Positions 8,578 to 16,688 of a DNA stretch of 64,000 nucleotides are shown piece after piece. Positions within the stretch are counted from its first letter, which is position 1. Each line of letters opens with the position of its first letter. Under the pieces are notes generated by a model. It did not search any database. It saw nothing but the letters and a program-made list of their open reading frames with translations, and had not been told where the DNA came from. Both the position numbers and the translations under genes were made by a program. Source of the DNA: an uncultured Bacteroidales bacterium (GTDB lineage: Bacteria; Bacteroidota; Bacteroidia; Bacteroidales; FEN-979); NCBI GenBank assembly GCA_903877385.1, contig CAIRDP010000063.1, forward strand, positions 62,001 through 126,000. The letters are read 5' to 3'.

Positions 8578-9123
8578 TCAGTTTGCACCAATCTCTTTAA
8601 GGTTCTCGTTTATCATCTCAAGTAAATGGCCGTATACCGAGGGTTCATTAATAGGGATATCTCCCAGGGCTTTCCTGACCTCGGTCGTGTGAAATTTGAA
8701 TCTCCTTCCGTCTGTTGTGTGGGTGTATTCAAAATCAATAGCCGGATTAGCAGTAACGGTAAGCAATACTGCCGATGAAATATCACCAAGAGAAGGCCTG
8801 TCAATGCTGTCTTTAATAAACCTGGCTTTTAACCGGGTGCCTATGCCTTCGGCTGATTCAATTGAAAGGCTTCCGCCTGTGCGTTCTGCGTTTTGTTTGA
8901 GAAGCGAAAGGCCGAGCCCTACCCTGCGAGTGGTGCGGGTGGTGAAAAAAGGATCAGTAACCTGTCTCAGTATGTTAGAAGGCATTCCTATGCCATTGTC
9001 GGTAATGGTGAATGAAAGTTCATTGTTTTGCGTATCATCTTTGATATCAAGCATAACCCTGGTCGCCTTAGCCCTGATCGAGTTTTGTAGAATATCCATA
9101 ATATGCATCGCCAGATTTTTCAC
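8578..9123 (-). CDS. GHKL (histidine-kinase-like) ATPase, hydrogenase operon regulator
   Basis: A 181-residue cytoplasmic protein. The N-terminal two thirds is a GHKL ATPase domain with N-box ILQNSIRAKA, G1 box DNGIGM and G2 box GLGLSL. There is no dimerisation/phosphoacceptor domain. The C-terminal 60 residues form an unassigned tail. Start is GTG at 9123; this matches the length I recall for the family (MxxLxLHIxDIxxNSI). The -7 box at 9126-9133 implies transcription starting at or inside the GTG, so translation could instead begin at the ATG of codon 6. It is the first gene of the hyd operon. Similar stand-alone ATPases occur in [FeFe] hydrogenase clusters; the target protein is unknown. 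Confidence 0.8.
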   Translation of the reverse strand: MKNLAMHIMDILQNSIRAKATRVMLDIKDDTQNNELSFTITDNGIGMPSNILRQVTDPFFTTRTTRRVGLGLSLLKQNAERTGGSLSIESAEGIGTRLKARFIKDSIDRPSLGDISSAVLLTVTANPAIDFEYTHTTDGRRFKFHTTEVRKALGDIPINEPSVYGHLLEMINENLKEIGAN

Positions 9124-9125
9124 TG

Positions 9126-9133
9126 CAAAGGTA
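9126..9133 (-). promoter_or_regulatory. -7 box of the ATPase-hydBAC operon promoter
   Basis: Minus-strand TACCTTTG matches TAnnTTTG exactly. It lies 3 bp upstream of the GTG start, so the mRNA is expected to be leaderless or nearly so. The double operator 9148-9182 is directly upstream. Confidence 0.6.
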
Positions 9134-9147
9134 GTATTTTTTTCATT

Positions 9148-9182
9148 TTGTTATTTAATTCACTATGTGAAAAATTTCACAA
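9148..9182. promoter_or_regulatory. Tandem Crp/Fnr-type operator of the hyd operon
   Basis: Two 18-bp sites share one base. The distal one, ATGTGAAAAATTTCACAA (9165-9182), is a perfect TGTGA-N6-TCACA palindrome, identical to the classical CRP consensus. The proximal one, TTGTTATTTAATTCACTA (9148-9165), is a weaker copy. Site starts are 17 bp apart. The pair fills the gap between the PHP gene stop and the ATPase gene start. Confidence 0.7.
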
Positions 9183-9183
9183 A

Positions 9184-9927
9184 TTAATTAACAATTGCAC
9201 TTTTTCTCCCTCCAATCCCCTTAAAAGTCTTTCTGATTTCATCAAGGCTTGCATTTTCCATTTCGAAAACATTACAAACCCTGCCGATTTCATTAAGGTA
9301 ATGAGCGTCGGAATTACTTATGAAGGAATAATGTGAAAGCTCCGAATGTAGCTGTGAGAACTTTTTCAGCCTTGAAAAAGGAGATATCTCAAGTGCATCC
9401 ACTGCAAGGTCTGCCGGGACAAACCCAAGCTGGATCAGAATACTGAATCTTTGCTTGTCGATGTGTGCCGGGATGAACAAACCGTTGAGCCTGTGAATAA
9501 CATCCGCAACTACTTCTATACTGCAGTCAAGGGCAGAGATAAGGAGCTTTTCCTCGGTGCGGACGATCATGTCATTTTCATCAACCACAAGCTGATGACC
9601 AAATCTGTTTATGTCGTTCGGGATTTCAGGCAGGTGCAGTTCGAGGAATTCCTGGAAAGAGGCAGTATCCCCTTCATTGTCAAAGAGAGCCAGGCAATGG
9701 ACCTCTTCTTTTGTCGTCACTTCTGCCCCTGGAATCACCATGATGCCGGCTTTTTCCCCAAGTTCCCTGAGCAGCCGGGCCTGGAGCGTTGAATTGTGAT
9801 CGGTGATCCCTATAATATCCAGTTTCATTTCCCTGGCTCTTGAAATGATGTTAACAGGGCTCATATCCAGGTCGCCGCATGGCGAAAGGACAGTATGTAT
9901 ATGGAGATCGGCCCTGAAAGTTTTCAT
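9184..9927 (-). CDS. PHP-domain metal-dependent phosphoesterase
   Basis: A 247-residue protein of the PHP family. Metal-binding motifs are visible: DLHIHT near the N-terminus, ITDHNS, an IPGAEVTT segment, and C-terminal SNSDAHY. It probably hydrolyses a phosphoester, but the substrate cannot be read from the sequence. It is the last gene of the DRTGG/RsbW/sensory-hydrogenase operon and its start overlaps the stop of the preceding DRTGG gene (TAATG arrangement), implying translational coupling. PHP genes recur in [FeFe] hydrogenase regulatory clusters, which suggests a signalling or cofactor-related role. Confidence 0.8.
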   Translation of the reverse strand: MKTFRADLHIHTVLSPCGDLDMSPVNIISRAREMKLDIIGITDHNSTLQARLLRELGEKAGIMVIPGAEVTTKEEVHCLALFDNEGDTASFQEFLELHLPEIPNDINRFGHQLVVDENDMIVRTEEKLLISALDCSIEVVADVIHRLNGLFIPAHIDKQRFSILIQLGFVPADLAVDALEISPFSRLKKFSQLHSELSHYSFISNSDAHYLNEIGRVCNVFEMENASLDEIRKTFKGIGGRKSAIVN

Positions 9928-10262
9928 TACCCTTTAAGAATGTTATAAATCCTGCCGCTGATCTCAAAAGTTGATTCCAGGGTGGAAAGCACAGGTATGC
10001 CTTCAGTACCGCTCTGTGCCAGCATGTCGGCTTCGGGCCTGGCGCCATTCACCAGCACTATTGCCGAGAGCTCCTTCAATGAGGCAATGGCCATAACATT
10101 TTTATGGGTCTGAAGTGTGATCCAGATCATTCCGCTCTGAGCTTTTCCCATCACATCACTCAACAGATCGGATGTATAACCTCCGCTGATTTCCTGGTCA
10201 AGGCCTTGTTCTCCGCCTAAAATCTCCAGCTCAAGTTTTTCAACAAGTTCTGCAACCTTCAT
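9927..10262 (-). CDS. DRTGG-domain protein (second copy)
   Basis: A 111-residue single-domain protein of the DRTGG type, with the characteristic early segment SGGYTSDLLSDVMG, also present in its paralogue at 12116-12460 as RAFSSDLMSDVLT. DRTGG domains occur in regulatory proteins, including next to CBS domains and phosphotransacetylases; ligand binding is suspected. It is translationally coupled to the PHP gene and lies 23 bp after the sensory hydrogenase gene. Two DRTGG copies bracket the RsbW-like and hydrogenase-sensor genes. Confidence 0.75.
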   Translation of the reverse strand: MKVAELVEKLELEILGGEQGLDQEISGGYTSDLLSDVMGKAQSGMIWITLQTHKNVMAIASLKELSAIVLVNGARPEADMLAQSGTEGIPVLSTLESTFEISGRIYNILKG

Positions 10263-10285
10263 TTGTTATTCCTCCTGTATGAAAT

Positions 10286-11674
10286 TCAGTTTATATCGTT
10301 GATCCCGTCCTTAAGTATATTCCTGTCAAGCTTTTTATCACTCCATATCTCACGCATGATATTTACCGAGTCAGAGCTGTCAAGCTGTTCATTTTGTTCC
10401 ATGACCCTTTGCACGAATATGCATTGTTTGAGACTGGCTTCATTCTTTACAATGTCCTCCGATAGCGACTTGCAGCTGGGTGATCCGCAGATGCCGCAAT
10501 CAACCTGGGGAAGCATGCGGTTCAGCTCATAAATACGCTTCATTTTAATCATCGCCTCGGCCAGGTTGTCGTCAAGTTTCATTATTGATCTTGGGATTAC
10601 CTGCTCAAGTTTCATATTATCTTTAAGGAAGGCATTCATTTCGTTTTTAGTCCCGGTATCTTTTTTTACCGCTCCTCTTAAATTGCCGGGAACTCGTTTC
10701 CTTAATTTATCTGCCGTTAGAAAACGGTTACCGGGACAAAGGATTCCCCCGGCACAGCTTTCATCGCAGGCCCTGAGCTCAAGAAAATTGATGCCGTCGA
10801 CCTCTTCGTTTTCGACTTTCTCGAGGAATTCAATCACGTTATTGATTTCGTCTATCGCAAGGCTGCGTCCTTGCTTCATATGGGAGGCTTCACCGTTGGT
10901 CAGGCTCCAGCAAACAGCTCCCTGTGAAAGGGGAACAGCCCCTTCAACTTCCTTCAGGTCCTTTTTATGCCTGAGTATTTTATATACCTTATTATACAGG
11001 AAGTTCATGTTGATAACTCCGTCAATTACCGATTTTTCTTCTCCCACGGGGTTTTTTACAGCCACTATTTTTGCAGGACAGGGAGTAACGTAGAATATGC
11101 CGGTTTCCTCAGGAAGAAGTCCGCTTTCGGAAAGTGTTTTCCTGGCCCTTAGTGCAGTAATGTCAATTGGAGCTTTAAGAAGGATAATATTGTTGGCAAG
11201 GGTCGGGAATTTGACCTGGATCAGGCGGACAATTGCCGGGCAGAATGGTGAGATGAGCGGTTTTACGTCCCTGTGCTGTTTGAGATAATTGTTGAACTGC
11301 CCGCTCAGGAAATCCACTCCTTCTTCAACTTCAAATACATGAGTGAACCCAAGCTCATAAACCGCTGAGAGTATCTGCCCAGGGGCAACACTGTCGGGGA
11401 ATTGCCCTGTAAATACAGCCGGTATCAGGGCGACCCTGTTTTTATACTTGTAGATTTCTTCAAAATCATCCTGTTCCACGATAATTGCACCAACAGGGCA
11501 AACACGGTAACACTCACCGCAGTCAACACAGCGGTTCGGATGCATCAGGGCCTTGCCATGGGCAACACGGATCGCTTCGGTGGGGCATACGTTCATGCAA
11601 TGCGAACATCCTATACAGATATCTTCCCTGAATTTAATTGCATGATGAAAATGAGGTTTATCACTTGTTCCCAT
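10286..11674 (-). CDS. Sensory-type [FeFe] hydrogenase homologue (HydS-like)
   Basis: About 462 residues from the ATG at 11674 (MGTSDKPHF); ATGs at 11683 and 11710 are alternatives that overlap the upstream gene further. Two ferredoxin [4Fe-4S] motifs (C20-C30, C49-C59) precede an H-cluster domain whose loops are SPFCPAIV (C145), TPCPAKIV (C199) and RACDESCAGG (C303, C307). All four cluster cysteines remain, but the proton-transfer cysteine of TSCCP is Phe. A PF04060-like Fe-S motif (CGICGSPSCKSLSED, then C near VKNEASLKQC) ends the protein; no PAS domain. This resembles HydS encoded with hydABC in Thermotoga maritima. A slow, sensing-type enzyme is the likely role. Confidence 0.85.
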   Translation of the reverse strand: MGTSDKPHFHHAIKFREDICIGCSHCMNVCPTEAIRVAHGKALMHPNRCVDCGECYRVCPVGAIIVEQDDFEEIYKYKNRVALIPAVFTGQFPDSVAPGQILSAVYELGFTHVFEVEEGVDFLSGQFNNYLKQHRDVKPLISPFCPAIVRLIQVKFPTLANNIILLKAPIDITALRARKTLSESGLLPEETGIFYVTPCPAKIVAVKNPVGEEKSVIDGVINMNFLYNKVYKILRHKKDLKEVEGAVPLSQGAVCWSLTNGEASHMKQGRSLAIDEINNVIEFLEKVENEEVDGINFLELRACDESCAGGILCPGNRFLTADKLRKRVPGNLRGAVKKDTGTKNEMNAFLKDNMKLEQVIPRSIMKLDDNLAEAMIKMKRIYELNRMLPQVDCGICGSPSCKSLSEDIVKNEASLKQCIFVQRVMEQNEQLDSSDSVNIMREIWSDKKLDRNILKDGINDIN

Positions 11675-12101
11675 TATTATCATCTTTAAAATGGTTGATA
11701 ATTTTGACACAAGTTCCTTTTCCTACTTCACTTGTGATCTCAAGAAGGTCTGAATTATTATTCATGTTCGACAAACCCATGCCTGCCCCAAACCCCATTT
11801 CCCTGACTTCAGGCGTGGCAGTGGAATATCCTATTTCCATGGTTTTTCCTATGTCTTCAATGCCCGGACCTTCATCCCGAAGCTCAATGACAATTTTTTC
11901 CTCATCGATATCTACCAGGATAGTCCCGCCATAAGCGTGGGCAACGATGTTCACCTCTGCTTCATATAGTGCGACAACCGTGCGCTTGATGACAGCCCCG
12001 TTCACATTAAGCTGTTTTAATGTCTTTTTTACCTGGCTGGAGGTCAGACCGGCCTGGGAAAAATTCCCTCCTTCAACACTATATTCGAAATGCATTTGCA
12101 T
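11661..12101 (-). CDS. RsbW-like anti-sigma-factor-type ATPase
   Basis: A 146-residue GHKL ATPase of the RsbW/SpoIIAB type: N-box YEAEVNIVAHAYGG, G1 box DEGPGIEDI, G2 segment GFGAGMGLSNM. Such proteins phosphorylate STAS antagonists and are countered by SpoIIE-type phosphatases, one of which is encoded at 2218-3402. No sigma factor or STAS protein is in the window, so a different target, such as DRTGG proteins, must be considered. It follows a DRTGG gene by 14 bp and overlaps the sensory hydrogenase gene start by about 14 bp. Confidence 0.8.
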   Translation of the reverse strand: MQMHFEYSVEGGNFSQAGLTSSQVKKTLKQLNVNGAVIKRTVVALYEAEVNIVAHAYGGTILVDIDEEKIVIELRDEGPGIEDIGKTMEIGYSTATPEVREMGFGAGMGLSNMNNNSDLLEITSEVGKGTCVKIINHFKDDNNGNK

Positions 12102-12115
12102 ACTTGGGGGCGTTT

Positions 12116-12460
12116 CTAATAAACTGGCTGGATTCCGGCGCTGTAAAGTATTCCACTTGCCTTGAACATGGAATAGGGAGTTTGAATTATTGCGATCCTG
12201 TTCTCCCTTGCAATATTCACCATCTCTTCACTGACCTTTTTATTCCGCACAAAAACTACGCAGCAGATGTCGGACATTTCTGCTGTTCTGATCGCCTGAA
12301 TGTTGACCAGGCCGGTAAGAAGCAGCAATTTATCGGATCTCACGGTAAGCACATCACTCATCAGGTCCGATGAAAAGGCTCTTTCGATTAACTGTTCAAG
12401 GTTTTCTTCACCGGTAATCAGGCTGCCATTCGTCAGGCTGACAATTTCTTTTATCTTCAT
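12116..12460 (-). CDS. DRTGG-domain protein (first copy)
   Basis: A 114-residue single-domain protein, clearly paralogous to the one at 9927-10262 (KIKEIVSLTNGSLITGEENL, then RAFSSDLMSDVL). It is the first gene of the five-gene regulatory operon DRTGG - RsbW-like - HydS-like - DRTGG - PHP. A -7 box and a double operator lie upstream. A ligand-binding or phospho-dependent regulatory role is inferred from the domain family and the setting only. Confidence 0.75.
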   Translation of the reverse strand: MKIKEIVSLTNGSLITGEENLEQLIERAFSSDLMSDVLTVRSDKLLLLTGLVNIQAIRTAEMSDICCVVFVRNKKVSEEMVNIARENRIAIIQTPYSMFKASGILYSAGIQPVY

Positions 12461-12509
12461 TTTTAGGTATTCTGAGTAAAAGGGGCCAAGAGCTCCTGAA
12501 TTTTTTTTG

Positions 12510-12517
12510 CAAAATTA
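12510..12517 (-). promoter_or_regulatory. -7 box of the DRTGG-HydS-PHP operon
   Basis: Minus-strand TAATTTTG matches TAnnTTTG. The leader to the ATG at 12460 would be about 43 nt. The perfect palindrome at 12548-12565 is centred about 40 bp upstream of its first T. Confidence 0.55.
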
Positions 12518-12547
12518 CGATCTGTTAATTGAACTTCCAAGAAATAT

Positions 12548-12582
12548 TTGTGAAAATATTCACAATGTTAATAAAATAACAG
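12548..12582. promoter_or_regulatory. Tandem Crp/Fnr-type operator of the sensory hydrogenase operon
   Basis: TTGTGAAAATATTCACAA (12548-12565) is a perfect palindrome in both 6-bp arms. It overlaps by one base ATGTTAATAAAATAACAG (12565-12582), which has perfect TGTTA/TAACA arms. Starts are 17 bp apart, as at 226-260 and 9148-9182. Confidence 0.7.
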
Positions 12583-12742
12583 AATAGGGTGTAAAGCCCG
12601 CCAATACCAAGTCTTACTTAAAATGTAAATTATTAAAAATCAGAATTATGGAAATTGCCTTCTGCTTTAAGCCATGAAGGGAGAGAGTTTAACACAAATT
12701 ATACAGTTATTCCAAATATTTTATGCATTGCAATGAAATGCT

Positions 12743-12750
12743 TATCTTTG
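12743..12750 (+). promoter_or_regulatory. -7 box for the propeller-type sensor kinase
   Basis: TATCTTTG matches TAnnTTTG and lies 42 bp upstream of the ATG at 12792. Confidence 0.6.
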
Positions 12751-12791
12751 AAAAGAATAATATATCCGGCTGAAATTTTTATGCCCATCCA

Positions 12792-15700
12792 ATGTTGTCG
12801 AAACATTCATTCGTTCAGGCATCCTGTCTTTTAATTTTCATTTCCCTGCTTGTTTCAGGATCAAATCTTTTTGCCCAGAGGTATCCTGTTCGCACATACT
12901 CAGAGGCCGACGGCCTGGCCAATTCAATGATTTTTGATATCAAACAGGACTCCTCGGGACTGATTTGGATTGCCCGGCGTTCGGGGATATCCTCCTATGA
13001 TGGGATTAAATTCACCAATTTTAATATAAATGACGGATTAAGCCCCACAAGCTATGCTTATCTGCGCATAGACTCGAAAAATAAACTCTGGGCCCTGGTT
13101 GAAAGCGGGCAGATAAGGATATCCAGTTATTCAGGTAAACGATGGAAAACTACAACTGTTCCCACAGGGCAGACGCGTGATATTTACCATATCTTCACTG
13201 CATTTGAAGTCCTGAACCAGGATGATGGCCCTTTAATCCTTATTGGTTCCGACAGGGATGGATTATTTCAATTTCATAACAAGCATTGGAAACAATTCAG
13301 GCAAAACGAAGGACTCCCGAGTAATAACATCAACAGTATTCTTCAGTTTCAGGGAAAGGTCTATATAGCCACCAATAACGGGATATCCGTTTTCACGAAC
13401 AATACTTTCGATAACAGCTTGTCGAAAACCAATCCCTGTCTTTCAAAGAATGTGCTAGCCATGACCGCCGAGGGGAATGTCCTCTGGCTTTTGGGAGAGA
13501 ATTGGCTCGGGAATCTTTGCGAGGGGAAATTCACAGTAACAACTGCAAACTTCAGGCTTCCTGTTGAACGCAATGGCAGGAAGAGTTTTATACAAGCTGA
13601 CAGGATGGGCAGGTTATACTTCGGAAACCTTTTCAAGGTGTTTTGCTATGATATTGAAAGCAGCTCAGTTGAATTGTTAACAAGAAATAACGGCTTGATT
13701 TCTGAAGGAGGAAGCGCTGTGCTTTGCGATCGTGAAGGTGATATCTGGGTAGGCGGTTTCAGGGGGATTACAAAAATCCAATCAAGGCGGTTTGCCAATT
13801 ATTACAACAGTGACGGGCTTTTTAGTAACGAAGTGGCATCAGGAATGGAAATATGCAAGGACCATTATGTCTTCGGGCATGACGGGGTGCTTACATTTTA
13901 TGATGGAAAATCTTTCAAAACCTTGCTTCTTGACCCCTCCCTGGCTCATGGAGCCAATGAATGCAGGGTCCTCGATCTTGCAAAGGATTCCAAAGGAAAT
14001 ATCTGGGCGGCAGTGACAACCATAGGTCTGGCAAGGATAGATGAAAATAAAAAAGTGAGCTGGTTCAAGGCGGCCCAGGGCATGGAAGGATTCGTTTTTT
14101 CAGTGCTATGTACCGGGGATGGCAGGTTGTTTGCCGGGTCTTCCAGCGGCCTTTTTGAGAAGCTTGGCGACAGGTTCGTCAGGGTGTATAATAAAGAAAT
14201 GCACGGTGCCTCGGTACGAAAGCTCTATCCCGGCCGGGGGAAATCGATTTTTGTTTCGACCCTTAACCGGGGTATAATGGAAATAAAGGATGGCAAGGTG
14301 CTTGGCTACAAATCACCTGATAATGAGCTGGCCAATAATGTTTTTGCATTCTATATTGATTCCAAAAACCGTAAATGGGTTGGCACTGCTGCAGGTTTAT
14401 TCATGATTCGTGATTCAAGCCTGGTTAAAACCGGAAATTCTCAACTTGCAATCAACCGCCCGGTATACATTATTCTGGAAGATAACCAGGGACGCTTATG
14501 GTTTGGCTCCGATAACGGCATCTACCGTTGGGACGAGAAAACCCTTGACCATTTTTCAACCCCTGAAGGCGTTGCCGGTCAGGAGATAAACCGCAGTGCG
14601 GGTTTTATGGATACTTACCACCGACTATGGTTTGGAACAAACAATGGTTTAACTGTTTATAATCCGGCACTGGATTATAAACCTGAACAGGTTCCGCCTC
14701 CTCTTTTAAGCCTCCTTTATATTGAATCGGAAAGTGACACCCTGGCTGTTACAAAACCGGTTTCATTAAAATACGACATGAATAACCCCGTATTTCATTT
14801 CAGGGCAATTTCTTTTACCGATGAAAAACAGCTTGTTTATAAATACAAGCTTGAGGGGCTTGATACCGCCTGGTCCGGGGAGGTTTTCTACCTGAATAAT
14901 TCGATCAGGTACAATAACCTTAACCCCGGTACATACCGGTTTTGCGTAAAAGCCATGAATTCTCTCGGCGTTTGGTGTGAACCTCTGTGTTCATTAACGG
15001 TAAAAGTTGAACGTCCCTTCTGGTTTCGCTGGTGGTTTTTGATGCTTGCAATTATCTTCATGGGAGGCATTGGAATCCTGCTGGGCCGTTACATCCTGAT
15101 CATAAGATATAATGCCAGGCTCGAAACCATGGTCTCTGAACGTACCCGGGAGCTCGAACATTCTGAACAATTGCTAAAGGAGAGCAACCAGGCTAAGGAT
15201 AACTTCTTTTCAATCATTGCCCATGACCTGAGAAGCCCTTTTAATGTTATCCTGGGAATGCTTGAATTGCTTACCAAGGAGTATTCCGAGTATTCGGATG
15301 AAGAACGGCAAATGATGCTGAGCAGGCTTAAAAATGCCTCAACCAGGACAATTGATTTGCTTGAAAACCTGCTTACCTGGGCCAGGTCACAGAGAGGATT
15401 GCTTCCTTATACACCGGAGAAATTCGATATGCAGGAAATTATTCATGAAAATGTCCTGCTTTTTGAATCTGCAGCCCAAAGCAAGGACCTTCTTATGAAG
15501 CAGCATGGTGAAACAAACCTAATGGTTTTGGCCGATCGCAATATGATCAATACCATAGTGAGGAATCTTATTTCAAATGCCATTAAATTTACATTTGCAG
15601 GTGGAAGTGTCACTATTAAGGTTATCAGAGATGAGGATCGACAAGTGATCGTTTCGGTAAAGGATACTGGCTTTGGCATGACACCCGAAGCCATGAATAA

Positions 15701-15884
15701 TTTATTTAAAATTGAAAAACGGATCGTCACCCGGGGAACAAATAATGAAATGGGCACCGGGCTGGGCCTGATTCTCAGTAAAGATTTTATCGGGAAAAAC
15801 AATGGAAAGTTGTGGGTCGAAAGTACTGAAGGTGAAGGCAGCTGTTTTTACTTCAGCCTCCCCGTTTACAAGCCCCAGTCCTGA
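12792..15884 (+). CDS. Two-component sensor kinase with periplasmic propeller (Reg_prop/Y_Y_Y)
   Basis: A 1030-residue inner-membrane sensor. It has a signal peptide (to about residue 28), a long periplasmic region of Reg_prop propeller repeats (such as IWIARRSGI, IWVGGFRGI, KWVGTAAGL, LWFGSDNGI, LWFGTNNGL), a Y_Y_Y domain (about 670-740), one membrane segment (about 745-770), then a HisKA domain with the phosphoacceptor in IAHDLRSPFN and an HATPase domain (DTGFGM, GTGLGLILS). It stops after the ATPase, without the receiver and AraC domains of classical Bacteroidetes hybrid systems, and so needs a separate response regulator. The OmpR-type regulator encoded convergently 38 bp away is one candidate. 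The ligand is unknown; it is not beside a polysaccharide-utilisation locus. Confidence 0.9.
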   Translation: MLSKHSFVQASCLLIFISLLVSGSNLFAQRYPVRTYSEADGLANSMIFDIKQDSSGLIWIARRSGISSYDGIKFTNFNINDGLSPTSYAYLRIDSKNKLWALVESGQIRISSYSGKRWKTTTVPTGQTRDIYHIFTAFEVLNQDDGPLILIGSDRDGLFQFHNKHWKQFRQNEGLPSNNINSILQFQGKVYIATNNGISVFTNNTFDNSLSKTNPCLSKNVLAMTAEGNVLWLLGENWLGNLCEGKFTVTTANFRLPVERNGRKSFIQADRMGRLYFGNLFKVFCYDIESSSVELLTRNNGLISEGGSAVLCDREGDIWVGGFRGITKIQSRRFANYYNSDGLFSNEVASGMEICKDHYVFGHDGVLTFYDGKSFKTLLLDPSLAHGANECRVLDLAKDSKGNIWAAVTTIGLARIDENKKVSWFKAAQGMEGFVFSVLCTGDGRLFAGSSSGLFEKLGDRFVRVYNKEMHGASVRKLYPGRGKSIFVSTLNRGIMEIKDGKVLGYKSPDNELANNVFAFYIDSKNRKWVGTAAGLFMIRDSSLVKTGNSQLAINRPVYIILEDNQGRLWFGSDNGIYRWDEKTLDHFSTPEGVAGQEINRSAGFMDTYHRLWFGTNNGLTVYNPALDYKPEQVPPPLLSLLYIESESDTLAVTKPVSLKYDMNNPVFHFRAISFTDEKQLVYKYKLEGLDTAWSGEVFYLNNSIRYNNLNPGTYRFCVKAMNSLGVWCEPLCSLTVKVERPFWFRWWFLMLAIIFMGGIGILLGRYILIIRYNARLETMVSERTRELEHSEQLLKESNQAKDNFFSIIAHDLRSPFNVILGMLELLTKEYSEYSDEERQMMLSRLKNASTRTIDLLENLLTWARSQRGLLPYTPEKFDMQEIIHENVLLFESAAQSKDLLMKQHGETNLMVLADRNMINTIVRNLISNAIKFTFAGGSVTIKVIRDEDRQVIVSVKDTGFGMTPEAMNNLFKIEKRIVTRGTNNEMGTGLGLILSKDFIGKNNGKLWVESTEGEGSCFYFSLPVYKPQS

Positions 15885-15922
15885 CCTTACATCTATAAAT
15901 TTTCAATAACCGGCTTGCGTTT

Positions 15923-16615
15923 TCAGGGATTTACAATCATCCTGAACCCGTTCCCGTGGATGTTTAAAATTTCTATTCCCGGATCAAGCCTGAGGTATTT
16001 GCGAAGTTTGGCTATGAAAACATCCATGCTGCGGCCGTTAAAATAGTTATCGGCCCCCCAGATAGTCTCAAGAGCTTCTTTCCTGATCAAAATGCCGTCT
16101 TTTGACGTACACATCATTCGCAACAGCCTGGCTTCCTTTGGTGATAACTGCTGGACCTGCCCGCCAATGGCAAGTGTTCGTAAAACATAATGAAAATCAA
16201 ACTTCCCAATTTTGAATTCAGTAATTTCAACTTCCGGCTCCGAAGGAGATTTCCGTTTCAGGATTGCAGCGATTTTGTAAAGCAGGACCTCCGAATCGAA
16301 AGGTTTCGTGATATAGTCATCGGCCCCTGTTTTAAACCCTTCCAGCATGTCGTTTTTAAGGGATTTTGCCGTAAGAAAAATGAAAGGAACCCTGGAATTA
16401 ACTTTTTTAATCTCCCTGGCAAGCGTGAATCCATCCATTTCGGGCATCATGACATCCAGGATGCAAATATCATATAAAGTCGACTTGAAAGCCGATAATC
16501 CCTGCTTCCCGTCAACTTTCAGGGTTACCTGGTAATCGTTCATCTCCAGGTAAGACTTCATGATGGACCCGAAGTTCGGATCATCCTCAACCAGCAGTAT
16601 TTTTTTAGCTTCCAT
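15923..16615 (-). CDS. OmpR/PhoB-family response regulator (RprY-like)
   Basis: A 230-residue protein. The receiver domain has acidic pocket D11/D12, phosphoacceptor D54 in ILDVMMPEMDG, and conserved T and K in FLTAKS and TKPFD. The C-terminal winged-helix domain binds DNA (LSPKEARLLRMM, then NGRSMDVFIAKLRKYL). It lies 73 bp downstream of the kinase gene at 16689-18509 in the same orientation, so the two form a two-component system like RprXY of Bacteroides. Four TTAAC direct repeats at 18550-18586 are its most likely DNA target. Confidence 0.9.
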   Translation of the reverse strand: MEAKKILLVEDDPNFGSIMKSYLEMNDYQVTLKVDGKQGLSAFKSTLYDICILDVMMPEMDGFTLAREIKKVNSRVPFIFLTAKSLKNDMLEGFKTGADDYITKPFDSEVLLYKIAAILKRKSPSEPEVEITEFKIGKFDFHYVLRTLAIGGQVQQLSPKEARLLRMMCTSKDGILIRKEALETIWGADNYFNGRSMDVFIAKLRKYLRLDPGIEILNIHGNGFRMIVNP

Positions 16616-16650
16616 GTTTTTTTTATTTTAATAACCGGATGACTGGATAT

Positions 16651-16683
16651 CCAGTAACCCAGTACCCAGTACCCAGTACCCAG
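16651..16683. repeat. Tandem CCCAGTA repeat in the kinase-regulator spacer
   Basis: About four copies of a 7-bp unit (CCCAGTA) stand between the stop of the kinase gene and the start of the response regulator. The first unit carries one inserted base. Similar GTACC units occur at 4524-4551. Confidence 0.8.
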
Positions 16684-16688
16684 CATCC

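Larger units (their letters stand above)
12461..12791. other. Divergent intergenic region
   Basis: This 331-bp stretch separates the leftward DRTGG operon from the rightward propeller kinase. It holds the leftward -7 box (12510-12517), a double Crp/Fnr-type operator (12548-12582) and the rightward -7 box (12743-12750). Between 12590 and 12740 I see only AT-rich sequence with no open reading frame or clear structure. Confidence 0.7.

Noticed and set aside
12590-12740. Small RNA or riboswitch in the divergent intergenic region
   Set aside because: No stable hairpin, terminator or conserved aptamer motif was visible; the stretch is merely AT-rich.
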